Shown: piece after piece, positions 53,464 to 62,582 of the stretch
Layout: each line of letters opens with the position of its first letter
Numbering within the stretch: position 1 is the stretch's first letter
Assembly: GCF_900155635.1 (NCBI RefSeq)
Contig: NZ_LT732540.1
Coordinates: forward strand, 1,039,994-1,103,993
Direction of reading: 5' to 3'
Length of the DNA stretch: 64,000 nucleotides
Origin: Olsenella urininfantis
GTDB taxonomy: Bacteria > Actinomycetota > Coriobacteriia > Coriobacteriales > Atopobiaceae
Program-made: the position numbers and the translations under genes
Notes under the pieces: generated by a model
Database searches by the model: none
What the model saw: the letters and a program-made list of their open reading frames with translations, nothing else
What the model was told of the DNA's origin: nothing

Positions 53464-54540
53464 CTAGAGCACGTGGACGTCCTCGGAGCTGAAGTTGATG
53501 AACGCCCTTGCGCCGGCCTCGTAGACCTTCTTGTTCTTGGGGTTGAACTCGGTGATCTTGACCAGGTGCCCGCCGCACTGGGCCTGGTAGTTCTGGTAGT
53601 GGCCCATGAAGCGCGAGAGGGTCACCTCGCAGGGAATGACGCCTTCGTCCTCGACGTGCACGGACTCGGGCCTCAGCACCAGCGTGACGTCATCGCCGGC
53701 GACGTGCCCGTTGACGTCACCCACGCGGATGCGCTGCCCCTCGATCACCACGGTGCCCGCCTGCCCGTCAACCTCGGCGAGCTTGCCGCGCAGGAAGTTG
53801 GACTCGCCGATGAAGTCGGCGACGAACTCGTCCACCGGACGGTAGTAGATCTCCTTGGGACTGCCGATCTGGTCGACCAGGCCCTTCTTCATGACGATGA
53901 TGCGGTCGGAGAGCGCCATAGCCTCGGACTGGTCGTGCGTGACGTAGACGGCCGTGATGCCCGCCTCCTGCTGGATGCGGCGAATCTCGGTGCGCATGTC
54001 CACGCGCAGCTTGGCGTCCAGGTTGGAGAGGGGCTCGTCGAAGAGCAGCACGCCGGGCTCCAGCACAAGGGCGCGCGCCAGGGCGACGCGCTGCTGCTGG
54101 CCACCGGAGAGCTGGTTGGTCATGCGGTCCTCCATGCCCTCCAGGCCCACCAGGCCCAGGATGTGGGTGACCTTCTCCTTGATCGTCTGCTTGTCAAGCT
54201 TGCGCAGCTTCAGGCCGTAGGCGACGTTGTCGAAGATGTTGTAGTGCGGGAGCAGCGCGTAGCTCTGGAAGACCATGGCCGTGTCGCGCTTGTTGGGCGT
54301 GAGGGCGTTGATGGCCTCGTTGCCCAGGTAGATGTCGCCCTCGTCGGGGCTCTCGAAGCCGGCGATCATGCGCAGGATGGTGGTCTTGCCACAGCCCGAG
54401 GGGCCCAGCAGCGTCACGAACTCGCCTGGCTCGATGTTGATGTTGGCGTCATGGACCGCATAGAAGTCCTTGCCGGTCTTGGGGTCCTGGTAGATCTTGG
54501 AGATGTGCTCCAGGCGGACGCCCTTCTTCTCCTTGGCCAT
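53464..54540 (-). CDS. ABC transporter ATP-binding protein (FbpC/PotA type)
   Basis: A 358-residue ATPase: Walker A GPSGCGKTTILRMIAG, signature LSGGQQQRVALARAL, Walker B VLLFDEPLSNLDAKLR, and a C-terminal TOBE domain (about residues 250-355) with VTLVLRPESVHV. The length and MVFQSYALLPHYNIFDN segment fit importers of ferric iron, phosphonate or polyamines. It starts three bases after the permease stop, as the third gene of the operon. Confidence 0.92.
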   Translation of the reverse strand: MAKEKKGVRLEHISKIYQDPKTGKDFYAVHDANINIEPGEFVTLLGPSGCGKTTILRMIAGFESPDEGDIYLGNEAINALTPNKRDTAMVFQSYALLPHYNIFDNVAYGLKLRKLDKQTIKEKVTHILGLVGLEGMEDRMTNQLSGGQQQRVALARALVLEPGVLLFDEPLSNLDAKLRVDMRTEIRRIQQEAGITAVYVTHDQSEAMALSDRIIVMKKGLVDQIGSPKEIYYRPVDEFVADFIGESNFLRGKLAEVDGQAGTVVIEGQRIRVGDVNGHVAGDDVTLVLRPESVHVEDEGVIPCEVTLSRFMGHYQNYQAQCGGHLVKITEFNPKNKKVYEAGARAFINFSSEDVHVL

Positions 54541-54543
54541 CGT

Positions 54544-56262
54544 CTAGTCCTCCTCAGCAGACGTGATCTTTGCGCTGGTACCAAAGTGCTTGATGGCAAC
54601 GTTCATGAGCAGAACGGCACCGTAGGTTATGGCAATCAGGACGGTCGCGAACGCGCAGGCGACGCCATAGGCGCCCTTCTCGGCGAACTCGTTGATCTGC
54701 ACCGTGATGAGCAGGAACTGCGGCGTCACGAGCAGGATGATGGCGGAGATGGCCGTGATGGAGCGGACGAACGCCGTCACGAGCCCCGAGAGGAACGAGT
54801 CCTTGATCAGGGGCAGAGTGACCGTCATGAAGACCTCGAAGGAGTTGGCGCCCATGTCGTAGGCGGACTCCTCGATGGACTTGTCTATCTGGCGCAGGGC
54901 CGAGACGCCCGAGCGAGTGCCTGTGGGCAGCGAGCGCACGATGAAGACGATGATCAGGATGGCGCCGGTGCCGTAGAGGCCCTGCAGCAGGCCCGAGTGG
55001 AAGAGTCCGCCGGAGAAGCCGCGGATGTAGCCAACGCCCAGGACGGTGCCGGGGACGGCCATGGCAAGCATGGAGACGGCCTCGATGAAGCCCTTGCTGC
55101 GGAAGCTGCGCTTGACCACAAGATAGGAGATGATCATGGACAGCAGCGCCGTGATGGGGCTGGCCACAAGCGACAACAGGAAGGAGTCGCGGAAGGCCTG
55201 GAAGCCATGGTGCATGGTGAACATCTGCTTGAACCACTTGGTGGTGAGGCTGAAGTCATAGCCCCAGGTCTTGAAGAGGGCTCCAAAGGGCACGCAGATG
55301 TACATCATCACGACGAAGAGCGCGATGGCGGTGCAGAGCACGGAGAGCGGTATGCGCACGGAGTTGTCCGTGATCAGCATGCGCGCACGGCTGGCCTTGC
55401 CCGTGAGCGTCGCCGTGGACTTCGCCTCCAGCACGTACTTCTGGACCACGAACATGAGCAGCGTGATGAAGAGCAGCACCACTGCCATGGCAGCGGCGCC
55501 CTGCTTGTCATAGGCACCCGTGATCTGCAGGTAGATGGAGGTTGCCAGCGTGTCGTAGGAGCCGCCGATCAGCATGGGGTTGGCGAAGTCGGCGATGGAC
55601 TCGATGAAGGTGACCAGAAACGCATTACCCAGGCCGGGCAGGATCAGGGGCAGGGTGACGCTGGTGAAGACCTTCCAGCGAGAGGCTCCCATGTCGCGCG
55701 CGGCCTCCTCCAGCGAGGGGTCGATGTTCTTGAGCAGGCCCTTGAACATCATGTAGCACACCGGGAAGAAGGTCAGCGTCTGCACCAGGGCGATGCCCCA
55801 GAAGCCATAGACGTTGTTGTCGTATATGCCCAGGAGGTAGCGCGTGACGATGCCCGACTTGCCGAAGAGCATGATGACCGAGAGGGACAGGACGAACGGG
55901 GGCGAGACCACGGGCAGCATGGAGACCAGCTTGAACAGGCCGCTCATGAAGCCCGTCCTGAGCTGGACGTACTCCTCCACGTATGCGAACAGAAGGCCGA
56001 TGAGGGCCGCGACGACGCCTACGAAGAAGCCCACCTTGAGCGTGTTGCCGATGGCCTTGTCGAAGGAAGGCATGGAAAGGACGCGCTTGAAGATGTCGAG
56101 CGTCGGGCCATGCTCGCCCACGATGCTGTCCACCATCAGGATGGCCAGCGGATACAGGATGAACAGCGTCAGGAACGCGATCAGCACGGCGATGGTCCCC
56201 ACAAGAATGGGGTCGGCCATCAGCTTCTTGCGATCGAGCTGGGCGCTTTGGTTCTTTGCCAT
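54544..56262 (-). CDS. ABC transporter permease, two fused domains (FbpB type)
   Basis: A 572-residue membrane protein with about 12 helices and two BPD_transp_1 domains. Each carries an EAA loop: LEEAARDMGASRWKVFTSVTLPL-type near residue 195 and IEESAYDMGANSFEVFMTVTLPL near 475. Such duplicated permeases are typical of Fbp/Afu ferric-iron and related phosphonate importers. GGGAGGGGAG precedes ATG 56262; the longer frame to 56289 lacks a site. A hairpin separates it from the binding-protein gene upstream. Confidence 0.92.
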   Translation of the reverse strand: MAKNQSAQLDRKKLMADPILVGTIAVLIAFLTLFILYPLAILMVDSIVGEHGPTLDIFKRVLSMPSFDKAIGNTLKVGFFVGVVAALIGLLFAYVEEYVQLRTGFMSGLFKLVSMLPVVSPPFVLSLSVIMLFGKSGIVTRYLLGIYDNNVYGFWGIALVQTLTFFPVCYMMFKGLLKNIDPSLEEAARDMGASRWKVFTSVTLPLILPGLGNAFLVTFIESIADFANPMLIGGSYDTLATSIYLQITGAYDKQGAAAMAVVLLFITLLMFVVQKYVLEAKSTATLTGKASRARMLITDNSVRIPLSVLCTAIALFVVMMYICVPFGALFKTWGYDFSLTTKWFKQMFTMHHGFQAFRDSFLLSLVASPITALLSMIISYLVVKRSFRSKGFIEAVSMLAMAVPGTVLGVGYIRGFSGGLFHSGLLQGLYGTGAILIIVFIVRSLPTGTRSGVSALRQIDKSIEESAYDMGANSFEVFMTVTLPLIKDSFLSGLVTAFVRSITAISAIILLVTPQFLLITVQINEFAEKGAYGVACAFATVLIAITYGAVLLMNVAIKHFGTSAKITSAEED

Positions 56263-56302
56263 ATCTCCCCTCCCTACTGCATGCACCACATCTCACATCA
56301 AA

Positions 56303-56331
56303 CCGGGTGGATGGAACGCCCATCCACCCGG
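56303..56331 (-). terminator. Hairpin between binding-protein and permease genes
   Basis: CCGGGTGGATGG (56303-56314) is the exact reverse complement of CCATCCACCCGG (56320-56331), loop five bases. On the minus strand it is followed by TTTG. It probably stops part of the transcripts or protects the 3' end of the binding-protein message, so more binding protein is made than permease. Confidence 0.65.
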
Positions 56332-56393
56332 CCTTGGGTCAGAACTTGAGGCGGTCCGTCGATGGACCCGCCAATTTTAGCCTACGCGAGGGG

Positions 56394-57551
56394 CTACTCG
56401 GTCTGGAAGCGGCTGGAGTCGCCAGTGTTGGCGCCGGAGCTGGCAAGGGCCTCCATGACGTCCTTGACGTAGGTCTCGGTGTTGGCCTTTGCGTCCTCGA
56501 AGTCGTACTTGATCACGTTGTTGGGATCAAGGCCGTACTCGGTGGCAACCTCGGGCTGCTTGGCGTCGTCGAGGACCAGGAACTGGTAGGCACCAACCTC
56601 CTGCGCGCGCTCGACGCAGGCGGGAGACAGGGCATACTCGACCCAGAGCTTGGCGGCCTTGGGGTGCTTGGCACCCTTGAAGATGGCGGTGGCGCCAACC
56701 TCGTAGGAGGTGCCGGAGGAAGGAATGGCCATGCCGATGTTGCCGTAGCCGTTGTCCTCGATCTGGAAGATGGCGTCATGCAGGAAGCCGATGCCGACGG
56801 TGCACTCGCCGGTGCCCACGTTCTTGGAGGGGCCGGAGCCGCTCTTGGTGTAGACGGAGATGTTCTTGTCGAGGTCGACGAGGTACTTGAGGCCCTCGTC
56901 GTGACCGCGCATCTGAATGACGGTGTTCAGCACGAGCTTGGCGGTGCCTGCCGTGTTGTAGTTGGAGAGCCAGATCAGGCCCCGGTACTTGGGATCGGTG
57001 AGGTCGTTCCAGTCCTTGGGGGCCTCGAGGCCCTTGCGCTCGAGGTCGTCCTTGTTGAAGAAGAAGCCCAGGATGCCCTTGTAGATGCCGTACCACTGGC
57101 CGCTCGCGTCCTTGAACTCGGGCGCAACCAGGTGAGATGCGTTCTTTGCCTCGTAGGGCTCCAGGATGCCCTTGGTGACCGCGACGTTGTAGGGGTCGGT
57201 GGTGCCACCGAACCAGACGTCGGCGGAGGGGTTGCCCGCCTCCTCCTCGACCTTGGACTCGACCTCGCCGGTGGAGAGGCGCTGGAAGGAGGTCTTGATG
57301 CCGAAGAGCTTCTGGAAGTTCTCGCAGCAAGCGGCCACGTGGGCCTCCTCGCAGGAACCGTAGACGACGAGCTCGCCGTCCTCCTTTGCTGCGTCGATGA
57401 TCTCCTGGGACGCGACGCGCTCGAGGCCGCTGTCTCCGCTGCCCTCGGTCGTCGCGGACTCGGAACCCTTGCCCGAGCAGCCTGCCAGGCCTATGGTCGC
57501 GGCCAGGGCGGCGCTGGTACCAAGAAAGCCCCTACGAGTAATGCTTGCCAT
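56394..57551 (-). CDS. Extracellular solute-binding lipoprotein (FbpA/AfuA-like)
   Basis: A 385-residue lipoprotein. TRRGFLGTSAALAATIGLAGC unites a twin-arginine pattern and a lipobox. The mature protein matches family-1 type-2 binding proteins: EDGELVVYGSCEEAHV, SADVWFGGTTDPYNVAVTKG, GIYKGILGFFFNKDDL and DPKYRGLIWLSNYNTAGTA. These are shared by ferric-iron (FbpA/FutA) and 2-aminoethylphosphonate binders; iron is slightly favoured by general family experience but not proved. GAAAGGGAAG precedes ATG 57551. First gene of the operon. Confidence 0.9.
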   Translation of the reverse strand: MASITRRGFLGTSAALAATIGLAGCSGKGSESATTEGSGDSGLERVASQEIIDAAKEDGELVVYGSCEEAHVAACCENFQKLFGIKTSFQRLSTGEVESKVEEEAGNPSADVWFGGTTDPYNVAVTKGILEPYEAKNASHLVAPEFKDASGQWYGIYKGILGFFFNKDDLERKGLEAPKDWNDLTDPKYRGLIWLSNYNTAGTAKLVLNTVIQMRGHDEGLKYLVDLDKNISVYTKSGSGPSKNVGTGECTVGIGFLHDAIFQIEDNGYGNIGMAIPSSGTSYEVGATAIFKGAKHPKAAKLWVEYALSPACVERAQEVGAYQFLVLDDAKQPEVATEYGLDPNNVIKYDFEDAKANTETYVKDVMEALASSGANTGDSSRFQTE

Positions 57552-57639
57552 GTCTACTTCCCTTTCTCCACGAAGCGGGGTGCACCCGCACATAAAGCTG
57601 CATCGTCACAGGTCATCTGCCTGCAACAATTTCCTCAAA

Positions 57640-57668
57640 TTTATGCAAAGAGCGAATGCCTTGCACAA
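57640..57668 (-). promoter_or_regulatory. Promoter of the Fbp-type ABC operon
   Basis: On the minus strand TTGTGC (57663-57668) is followed after 17 bases by CATAAA (57640-57645), in an AT-rich stretch about 90 bases before the start codon. Confidence 0.5.
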
Positions 57669-57733
57669 GTAATCGACAGACGGTATCTCGGAGGGTTTGG
57701 GTTGACATTTTCATTCAGTTGGGGAACTGCGCC

Positions 57734-58588
57734 TTATTCCTGAGCAGGGCGGCTGAAGTAGGCGAGCGCTATGGCCCCTGGCCCCGCATGGGTCCCCACG
57801 GTCGAGCCCATGGAGACCACGGGAAGGTCTTCCACCTTGCCCTCCCAGACCTCGCGGCTGTCCCTCAGGTACTTCTGCAGCAGCGCCGAGCTGAGCCCCG
57901 TGTAGCCGACCCCGATGGGCATCGTGAAGTCGATGCCCCCGGAATGCTCGATCTGCTCGTTGAGGAGGTTGCGCCCGTTCCTGGACCCGCGCGCCTTGCC
58001 AAGCAGGACCACCCTGCCATCCTGGGCGGCAATGACCGGCTTGACGGAGAGCATGGCGCCTATGCCCGCCGACACAGACGAGATGCGTCCGCCACGCCTC
58101 AGGTACTCGAGGGTGTCCAGCAACGCTATGAGCACCACGTCGTCCTTCTTTTCCTCGAGGGCGGCCACCAGGTCGCCTGCGCTCGCGCCAGCAGAGAGGA
58201 GCCTGGCGGCGTACTGCACCAGGATGCGCTCCCCCATGCTCACGCTGCGCGTGTCCACCACCCTGACGCGCCCGCCGAAGGCCTTGGCGGCGGCGCAGGC
58301 GCTCTGGTGGCTGCCCGAGAGCTCTCCCGAGATGGAGACGATCACCGCCTCGTCGTCCGGTTCCAGAACCTCATCCAGGATCTTGGAGTAGACGAAGGGC
58401 GTCACCTGACCCGTGGAGGGCAGGGCGTCGGATTCCACCAGCATCTCGTAGAAGCGCTGGTGGGAGAGGTCCACGCCATCGTGATAGGTCCTCTCGCCGA
58501 AGCTGATGGACATGGGCGCGACGCTCACGCCCTCGATCTCGCCCTGGGCTATGTCCGACGCGGAGTCGGTGATGATCTTGACTGCCAT
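57734..58588 (-). CDS. DegV family fatty-acid-binding protein
   Basis: A 284-residue DegV protein. Family motifs: IITDSASDI at the start, STGQVTPFVYSKILDE (about residue 60), SGELSGSHQSA (about 88) and LEYLRRGGRIS (about 160). DegV/FakB proteins hold a fatty acid for phosphorylation by FakA; no fakA is in this window. GGAAGGAA precedes the ATG. It follows the MarR gene with 19 bases between, so the two are probably cotranscribed under the palindromic operators upstream. Confidence 0.92.
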   Translation of the reverse strand: MAVKIITDSASDIAQGEIEGVSVAPMSISFGERTYHDGVDLSHQRFYEMLVESDALPSTGQVTPFVYSKILDEVLEPDDEAVIVSISGELSGSHQSACAAAKAFGGRVRVVDTRSVSMGERILVQYAARLLSAGASAGDLVAALEEKKDDVVLIALLDTLEYLRRGGRISSVSAGIGAMLSVKPVIAAQDGRVVLLGKARGSRNGRNLLNEQIEHSGGIDFTMPIGVGYTGLSSALLQKYLRDSREVWEGKVEDLPVVSMGSTVGTHAGPGAIALAYFSRPAQE

Positions 58589-58607
58589 GGGGATTCCTTC
58601 CTGGCTC

Positions 58608-59051
58608 CTAGCTGGTGATGCCCTCTAGGTTGGCGTGTATTGCCCACAGCGCCCGGTACATGGCCGCACGGTCCTGTGCCGAGACGCCCTCGCAGGCCCG
58701 ACCCACCACCTCGAGGATGACCTGGTTGGCCTCTCGGGTCACGGCAAGGCCCTTGTCCGTGAGGGAGAGCCTCCTGCCCCAGCGCTGGGCGCCCTCCCCC
58801 TCGGGGCCGACGAGGCCCTGGCGCTCGAGGCGTGCCACGCAGCGAGAGACGGCCGCGCGGTCTATGCCCACCTGACGCGAGAGCTCCGACGCGGTGAGCC
58901 CGCCCTGGCCCACGGCTCCCTCCAGGTAGTGGAGGCACATCACGTCAGTGCCCTTGAGCCCAAAGCGGCGCATCTCCTGGGCCTTGATGCGACGCACCTC
59001 CTTGCCCACCGCCGCGATGGCGGAGACGAAGTTCTCGAACTGGCTGCCCAT
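58608..59051 (-). CDS. MarR family transcriptional regulator
   Basis: A 147-residue winged-helix repressor. LTASELSRQVGIDRAAVSRCVARLERQGLV (about residues 52-80) is the helix-turn-helix, followed by the wing (GRRLSLTDKGLAVTREANQVI). It probably represses itself and degV through two 18-bp palindromes in its own promoter. In other bacteria MarR proteins of the FabT type control fatty-acid genes, which would fit the DegV neighbour; that link is inference. Confidence 0.9.
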   Translation of the reverse strand: MGSQFENFVSAIAAVGKEVRRIKAQEMRRFGLKGTDVMCLHYLEGAVGQGGLTASELSRQVGIDRAAVSRCVARLERQGLVGPEGEGAQRWGRRLSLTDKGLAVTREANQVILEVVGRACEGVSAQDRAAMYRALWAIHANLEGITS

Positions 59052-59090
59052 GTGCCGCGATGGCTCCCCTCAAAGGATTGCTGGCGCAAG

Positions 59091-59137
59091 TTGTTGACCA
59101 ATCAACAATAGCCGAAATCTTGTTGATTGGTCAACAA
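59091..59137 (-). promoter_or_regulatory. Twin MarR-type operators overlapping a promoter
   Basis: TTGTTGACCAATCAACAA (59091-59108) and its exact reverse complement TTGTTGATTGGTCAACAA (59120-59137); each is itself a palindrome with 7-bp arms. On the minus strand -35 TTGACC (59129-59134) and -10 TATTGT (59105-59110) are 18 bases apart, and each box overlaps one operator. This is the layout of an autorepressed MarR promoter. Confidence 0.82.
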
Positions 59138-59239
59138 GAGCGGGCGGAAATGCATGCATTTTGACCAGTCGGACAAGCTGGGGCATGCACTACACTTGCC
59201 CTCAGCGACAATCCCCCCTTCACGAGCGAGGAAATCACC

Positions 59240-60652
59240 TTGACCACGCGCGCCCACGCAAAGATCGAAGAGACCGAGAAGAGCTCCGTTGCGGCCAGGA
59301 GGCGCACGGCCATCGCCGCAGTGGCTGCGCTTGCGCTCCTGCTTGCCTGCTATGGCGTGGGCTGCCTGCACTACGCGCACCACTTCGTCCCCGGCACCAG
59401 CGTCAACGGGGTGGACGCCTCGGGACTCAGCGAGGAGGACCTCTCCCTGCGCCTGCAGGAGGCCGCCGCCGCGTGGAGCTGCAAGGTGAGCGGCGACGGG
59501 TTGGACCTCAGCGTGAGCTCGTCGGACGTGGACCTCACGGTGGATGCCGCCGGGGCCGCCAGGCAGCTGCGCCAGGAGGCGGAGCCAGCCCGCTGGCCGC
59601 TCGACCTCGTCTCCCCCACCAGGAGGGAGCTCGAGCTGGCAAGCTTCGACGCCGAGAAACTCTCTGCCCTGGTGGCCTCCGCCTGCGCCAAGGCAAACGC
59701 GGAGGCCACGCAGCCCCAGGACGCCTACGCAAGCCTGGACGCCCAGACGGGACGCTTCGTCGCCCGGGAGAGCCAGCTGGGAAGCGCCGTCGAGCCCTCC
59801 GCCGTGGAGGCACGCGTCTCCGAGGGCGCACGCAGGCTCTCCGCCAGCTGCGAGCTGGGCGATGCGGAGCTGGTGCAGCCAGCGACAAGGGTAGATAGCC
59901 CGGAGCTCCTGGCGGCGATAGAGCGCGCGAACAGCATGCTCGCCCTTGAGATCCCCCTCGTGCGCGAGGGGTCTGAGGTGGCGCGCGTGGGCGGCGAGAC
60001 GCTCGCGAAGTGGGTGAGCATCGATTCGTCCCAGCAGGTCAACGTGGATGGGACCGCAATAGAGCGGTGGGCGGAGGGCTCGCTTGCCGCAAGCGCCGCC
60101 CACTCGAACGAGGTCTACGACTGGGAGCTGGACGTGCCGGCCTGCGCCCAGCAGCTCGCGGGCGCCATCTCGAACGTGAGCGCCGCGCCGGTGGAGCTGC
60201 CCATGGAAGTGGTGGACGAGAGGCCCCCGGAGTCTGAGGGCGCACGCGAGCTTGGCCGCCACATCGACATAAACCTGGACACCCAGTACGCCCGCTTCTA
60301 TGACGGCGACGGAAAGGTGATCTGGCGCAGCTACATCGTCTCGGGCAAGGTTGCCGAGGGACGCTCCACCCCCACGGGCACCTTCAGCATCAACGCCAAG
60401 CAGACCGACCAAAGGCTGGTGGGCGCGGACGAGGACGAGGACGGCAAGCCCGACTACGTCAGTCCCGTGAGGTATTGGATGCCCTTCCTGGGAGGCGAGT
60501 ACGGCCTGCACGACGCCAGCTGGCGCGCCTACTTTGGTGGCAGCATCTACTACTACAACGGCAGCCATGGCTGCGTGAACCTTCCCAGCGAGAAGGCAGA
60601 GGAGCTCTTTGGCCTGGTGAACGTGGGAGACAAGGTCCACATCCACTGGTAG
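59240..60652 (+). CDS. L,D-transpeptidase (YkuD) with PG-binding domains
   Basis: A 470-residue secreted or membrane-anchored enzyme that forms 3-3 peptidoglycan cross-links. TTG 59240 is the start (GAGG upstream). One N-terminal helix (TAIAAVAALALLLACYGVG) anchors it; residues about 50-330 are tandem PG_binding_4-type repeats, starting with GTSVNGVDASGLSEED; the catalytic YkuD domain fills the last 125 residues with YGLHDASWR and the nucleophile Cys in NGSHGCVNLP. It diverges from the MarR gene, so one operator pair could also affect it. Confidence 0.93.
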   Translation: MTTRAHAKIEETEKSSVAARRRTAIAAVAALALLLACYGVGCLHYAHHFVPGTSVNGVDASGLSEEDLSLRLQEAAAAWSCKVSGDGLDLSVSSSDVDLTVDAAGAARQLRQEAEPARWPLDLVSPTRRELELASFDAEKLSALVASACAKANAEATQPQDAYASLDAQTGRFVARESQLGSAVEPSAVEARVSEGARRLSASCELGDAELVQPATRVDSPELLAAIERANSMLALEIPLVREGSEVARVGGETLAKWVSIDSSQQVNVDGTAIERWAEGSLAASAAHSNEVYDWELDVPACAQQLAGAISNVSAAPVELPMEVVDERPPESEGARELGRHIDINLDTQYARFYDGDGKVIWRSYIVSGKVAEGRSTPTGTFSINAKQTDQRLVGADEDEDGKPDYVSPVRYWMPFLGGEYGLHDASWRAYFGGSIYYYNGSHGCVNLPSEKAEELFGLVNVGDKVHIHW

Positions 60653-60682
60653 GAGACCCGCAGGCGGCGGGGAGGGCCCCGC

Positions 60683-61111
60683 CTAGAGCAGCGCCCTCAG
60701 GTCCCTGAGCGCACACTCCACCTGACCGACGGCCTCCTCCACCTCATCGCGGGCGTCCATGATCTTCTTCTGCACGAAGATGTCCGCAATGGCGTTGTCA
60801 AGGAAGAAGTCGGCGAAGCTCAGCCAGCCGTCTATCTCCACCTGCGGCAGAAGGAAGCCGCGGACGTCCCTGACCTCGCGGGCAAAGACGGACAGGTCCT
60901 GGGCAGCGCGCCTCAGCTGCGAGCGCGCGTCGTCCAGGCGCGAGTGCTTGATCATGGTGGTGATGAGCCCGCCGCCCAGGATGTCGAACATGCCCCAGTT
61001 GCTCGCGCTCTTCAGGCAGGACTGGGCCTCCAAGAGGCTCGAGAGGGCCTTCTCGCCCGCCCGCAGGGCCTCCTCCACCTCACGCCTGCTGTCATAGGCA
61101 TAACCTGCCAT
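60683..61111 (-). CDS. Conserved hypothetical protein, helical
   Basis: A 142-residue soluble, largely helical protein. ATG 61111 has GGGAGGGG six bases upstream; the longer frame to 61354 is unsupported and overlaps the radical SAM gene. REVEEALRAGEKALSSLLEAQ forms an amphipathic helix; NWGMFDILGGGLITTMIKHSRLDDA is a distinctive glycine-rich centre, followed by another helix pair. I recognise no named function. Confidence 0.75.
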   Translation of the reverse strand: MAGYAYDSRREVEEALRAGEKALSSLLEAQSCLKSASNWGMFDILGGGLITTMIKHSRLDDARSQLRRAAQDLSVFAREVRDVRGFLLPQVEIDGWLSFADFFLDNAIADIFVQKKIMDARDEVEEAVGQVECALRDLRALL

Positions 61112-61199
61112 GAGCCCCTCCCTGTGCCATGGGGACGCATTCCCCGTCTTAACGCTTGCAAGAAGGATAGGCGATGCGCGACCGTTACCGGCACCCGCG

Positions 61200-61976
61200 C
61201 TAATAGGAGACGCTGCACTCCATGCCCAGCCCACGAACGCGAGCGCAGATGGCGTCCAGCTCGACGGGCGCAAGCTTCTGCAGCCCCTGGGTGGGAACGT
61301 CTCGGGCAAGGGTGTAGACCATGACGGAGCGCGGGGAGATGCGTCTGAGCGCATCGACCCAAAGTCCCAGGTAAGGCTCCCGAGAGTTGTCGAAGCGCCC
61401 TTCGGGGAGCTCGCCGCGCAAAAAGAGGGTCTGCACGATGACCTTGCCGCCGAAGGAGGACAGGCCCTCTATGGTCCGCTCGAGGTCGTACCCAGCGGCA
61501 GGCTGGTCTATGAGCTCCACCAGGTGGGGGTCGGCCGCGTCAAGCTTCTGGATGTTGTCGTCCAGGCGCAGCAGGGCATCGCGGACCTCCCGCACGTGCG
61601 CCCTGGTCCCGTTTGAGAGGACTGCCACGCGCGCCTGGGGGCACATGCGCTCCCGAAGTTCCAGAACGTCATCGACCACCTGGGGAAACTCAGGGTTCAA
61701 GGTGGGCTCCCCGTTACCGGCGAGCGTGATCGAGTCGGGCTCCTCGCCCTCCTCGGCCATCTGGGCAAGCTTCTGCTCGAGGGCTAAGCGGATGTCGCTG
61801 GCGCGTGGGAAGGGGGAGGCCGTGCGCCTCTCGGCGTTCCTGCCGTTCTCGCAGTAGATGCAGTCGAAGCTGCAGCGCTTGCCGTCGGCAGGGTTCAGGT
61901 TCACGCCCAGAGAGACGCCCAGGCGGCGGCTGCGCACGGGCCCGAACACATACGCCGGATTGAGAAACGTAGACAC
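61200..61976 (-). CDS. Radical SAM protein
   Basis: A 258-residue radical SAM enzyme. The cluster motif is CSFDCIYC (CX3CX2C, about residue 36) after GPVRSRRLGVSLGVNLNP; SITLAGNGEPTLNPEF is the SAM-binding GGE-like segment. The pattern (SRRLG-SLGVN and FDCIYC) is that of small wyosine-like/DUF-type radical SAM proteins of unknown substrate. GTG 61976 is chosen for GGGGGAGG upstream. It starts 22 bases after the glutathione peroxidase gene and is likely cotranscribed with it. Confidence 0.85.
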   Translation of the reverse strand: MSTFLNPAYVFGPVRSRRLGVSLGVNLNPADGKRCSFDCIYCENGRNAERRTASPFPRASDIRLALEQKLAQMAEEGEEPDSITLAGNGEPTLNPEFPQVVDDVLELRERMCPQARVAVLSNGTRAHVREVRDALLRLDDNIQKLDAADPHLVELIDQPAAGYDLERTIEGLSSFGGKVIVQTLFLRGELPEGRFDNSREPYLGLWVDALRRISPRSVMVYTLARDVPTQGLQKLAPVELDAICARVRGLGMECSVSY

Positions 61977-61998
61977 GCGGCCTCCCCCACGCCTGCCC

Positions 61999-62541
61999 TT
62001 AGAGCAGGGACTTGACGCACTCCTCCACCTTGTCCATGTTAGCCGTGGGCTCGAAGCGCGCAACCACGTTGCCGGAACGGTCGATGACGAACTTGGTGAA
62101 GTTCCACTTGATGTCGGGGTTGCTCTTGTAGTCGGAGTCGATGGACTTGAGCAGGGCGGACATAGCCAGCGCCTTGGGGCCGTGGCCGAAGCCCTCGAAG
62201 CCCCTCTGGCTCTTGAGCCAGGCGTAGAGGGGCAGCTCGTTCTCTCCGTTGACCTCGGACTTGGTCATCTGGGGGAACTGCGTGCCGTAGTTGAGGGTGC
62301 AGAACTCATGAATCTCGTCGTCGGTGCCGGGGGTCTGGCCCTTGAACTGGTTGCAGGGAATGTCCAGGATCTCGAGACCCTGCTCATGGTAGCTCTCGTA
62401 CATCTTCTCGAGCGGCTCGTAGTGGGGGGTGAAGCCGCAGCCCGTGGCGGTGTTCACCACCACGACGACCTTGCCCCTGAAGCTGTCCATCTTGATGTCG
62501 TTGCCCTGCGGGTCCCTGACGCTGTAGTCGTAAAAGCCCAT
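61999..62541 (-). CDS. Glutathione peroxidase family protein
   Basis: A 180-residue thiol peroxidase. The peroxidatic Cys is in NTATGCGFTPHYEPLEKMY (about residue 35), the resolving or conserved region in DIPCNQFKGQTPG (about 62) and the conserved WNFTKFVID near 146. Bacterial members usually accept thioredoxin as reductant; no glutathione genes are seen. It is expressed from a clear promoter with an overlapping palindrome, and leads the radical SAM gene. Confidence 0.93.
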   Translation of the reverse strand: MGFYDYSVRDPQGNDIKMDSFRGKVVVVVNTATGCGFTPHYEPLEKMYESYHEQGLEILDIPCNQFKGQTPGTDDEIHEFCTLNYGTQFPQMTKSEVNGENELPLYAWLKSQRGFEGFGHGPKALAMSALLKSIDSDYKSNPDIKWNFTKFVIDRSGNVVARFEPTANMDKVEECVKSLL

Positions 62542-62582
62542 GTCGTCCTCCTCTTGGGTGCGTACGGTCCCTTGGCCGTATT

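Noticed and set aside
53377..56349. 990-codon plus-strand frame opposite the Fbp-type operon
   Set aside because: Shadow of two conserved genes; no start signal or recognisable domain.
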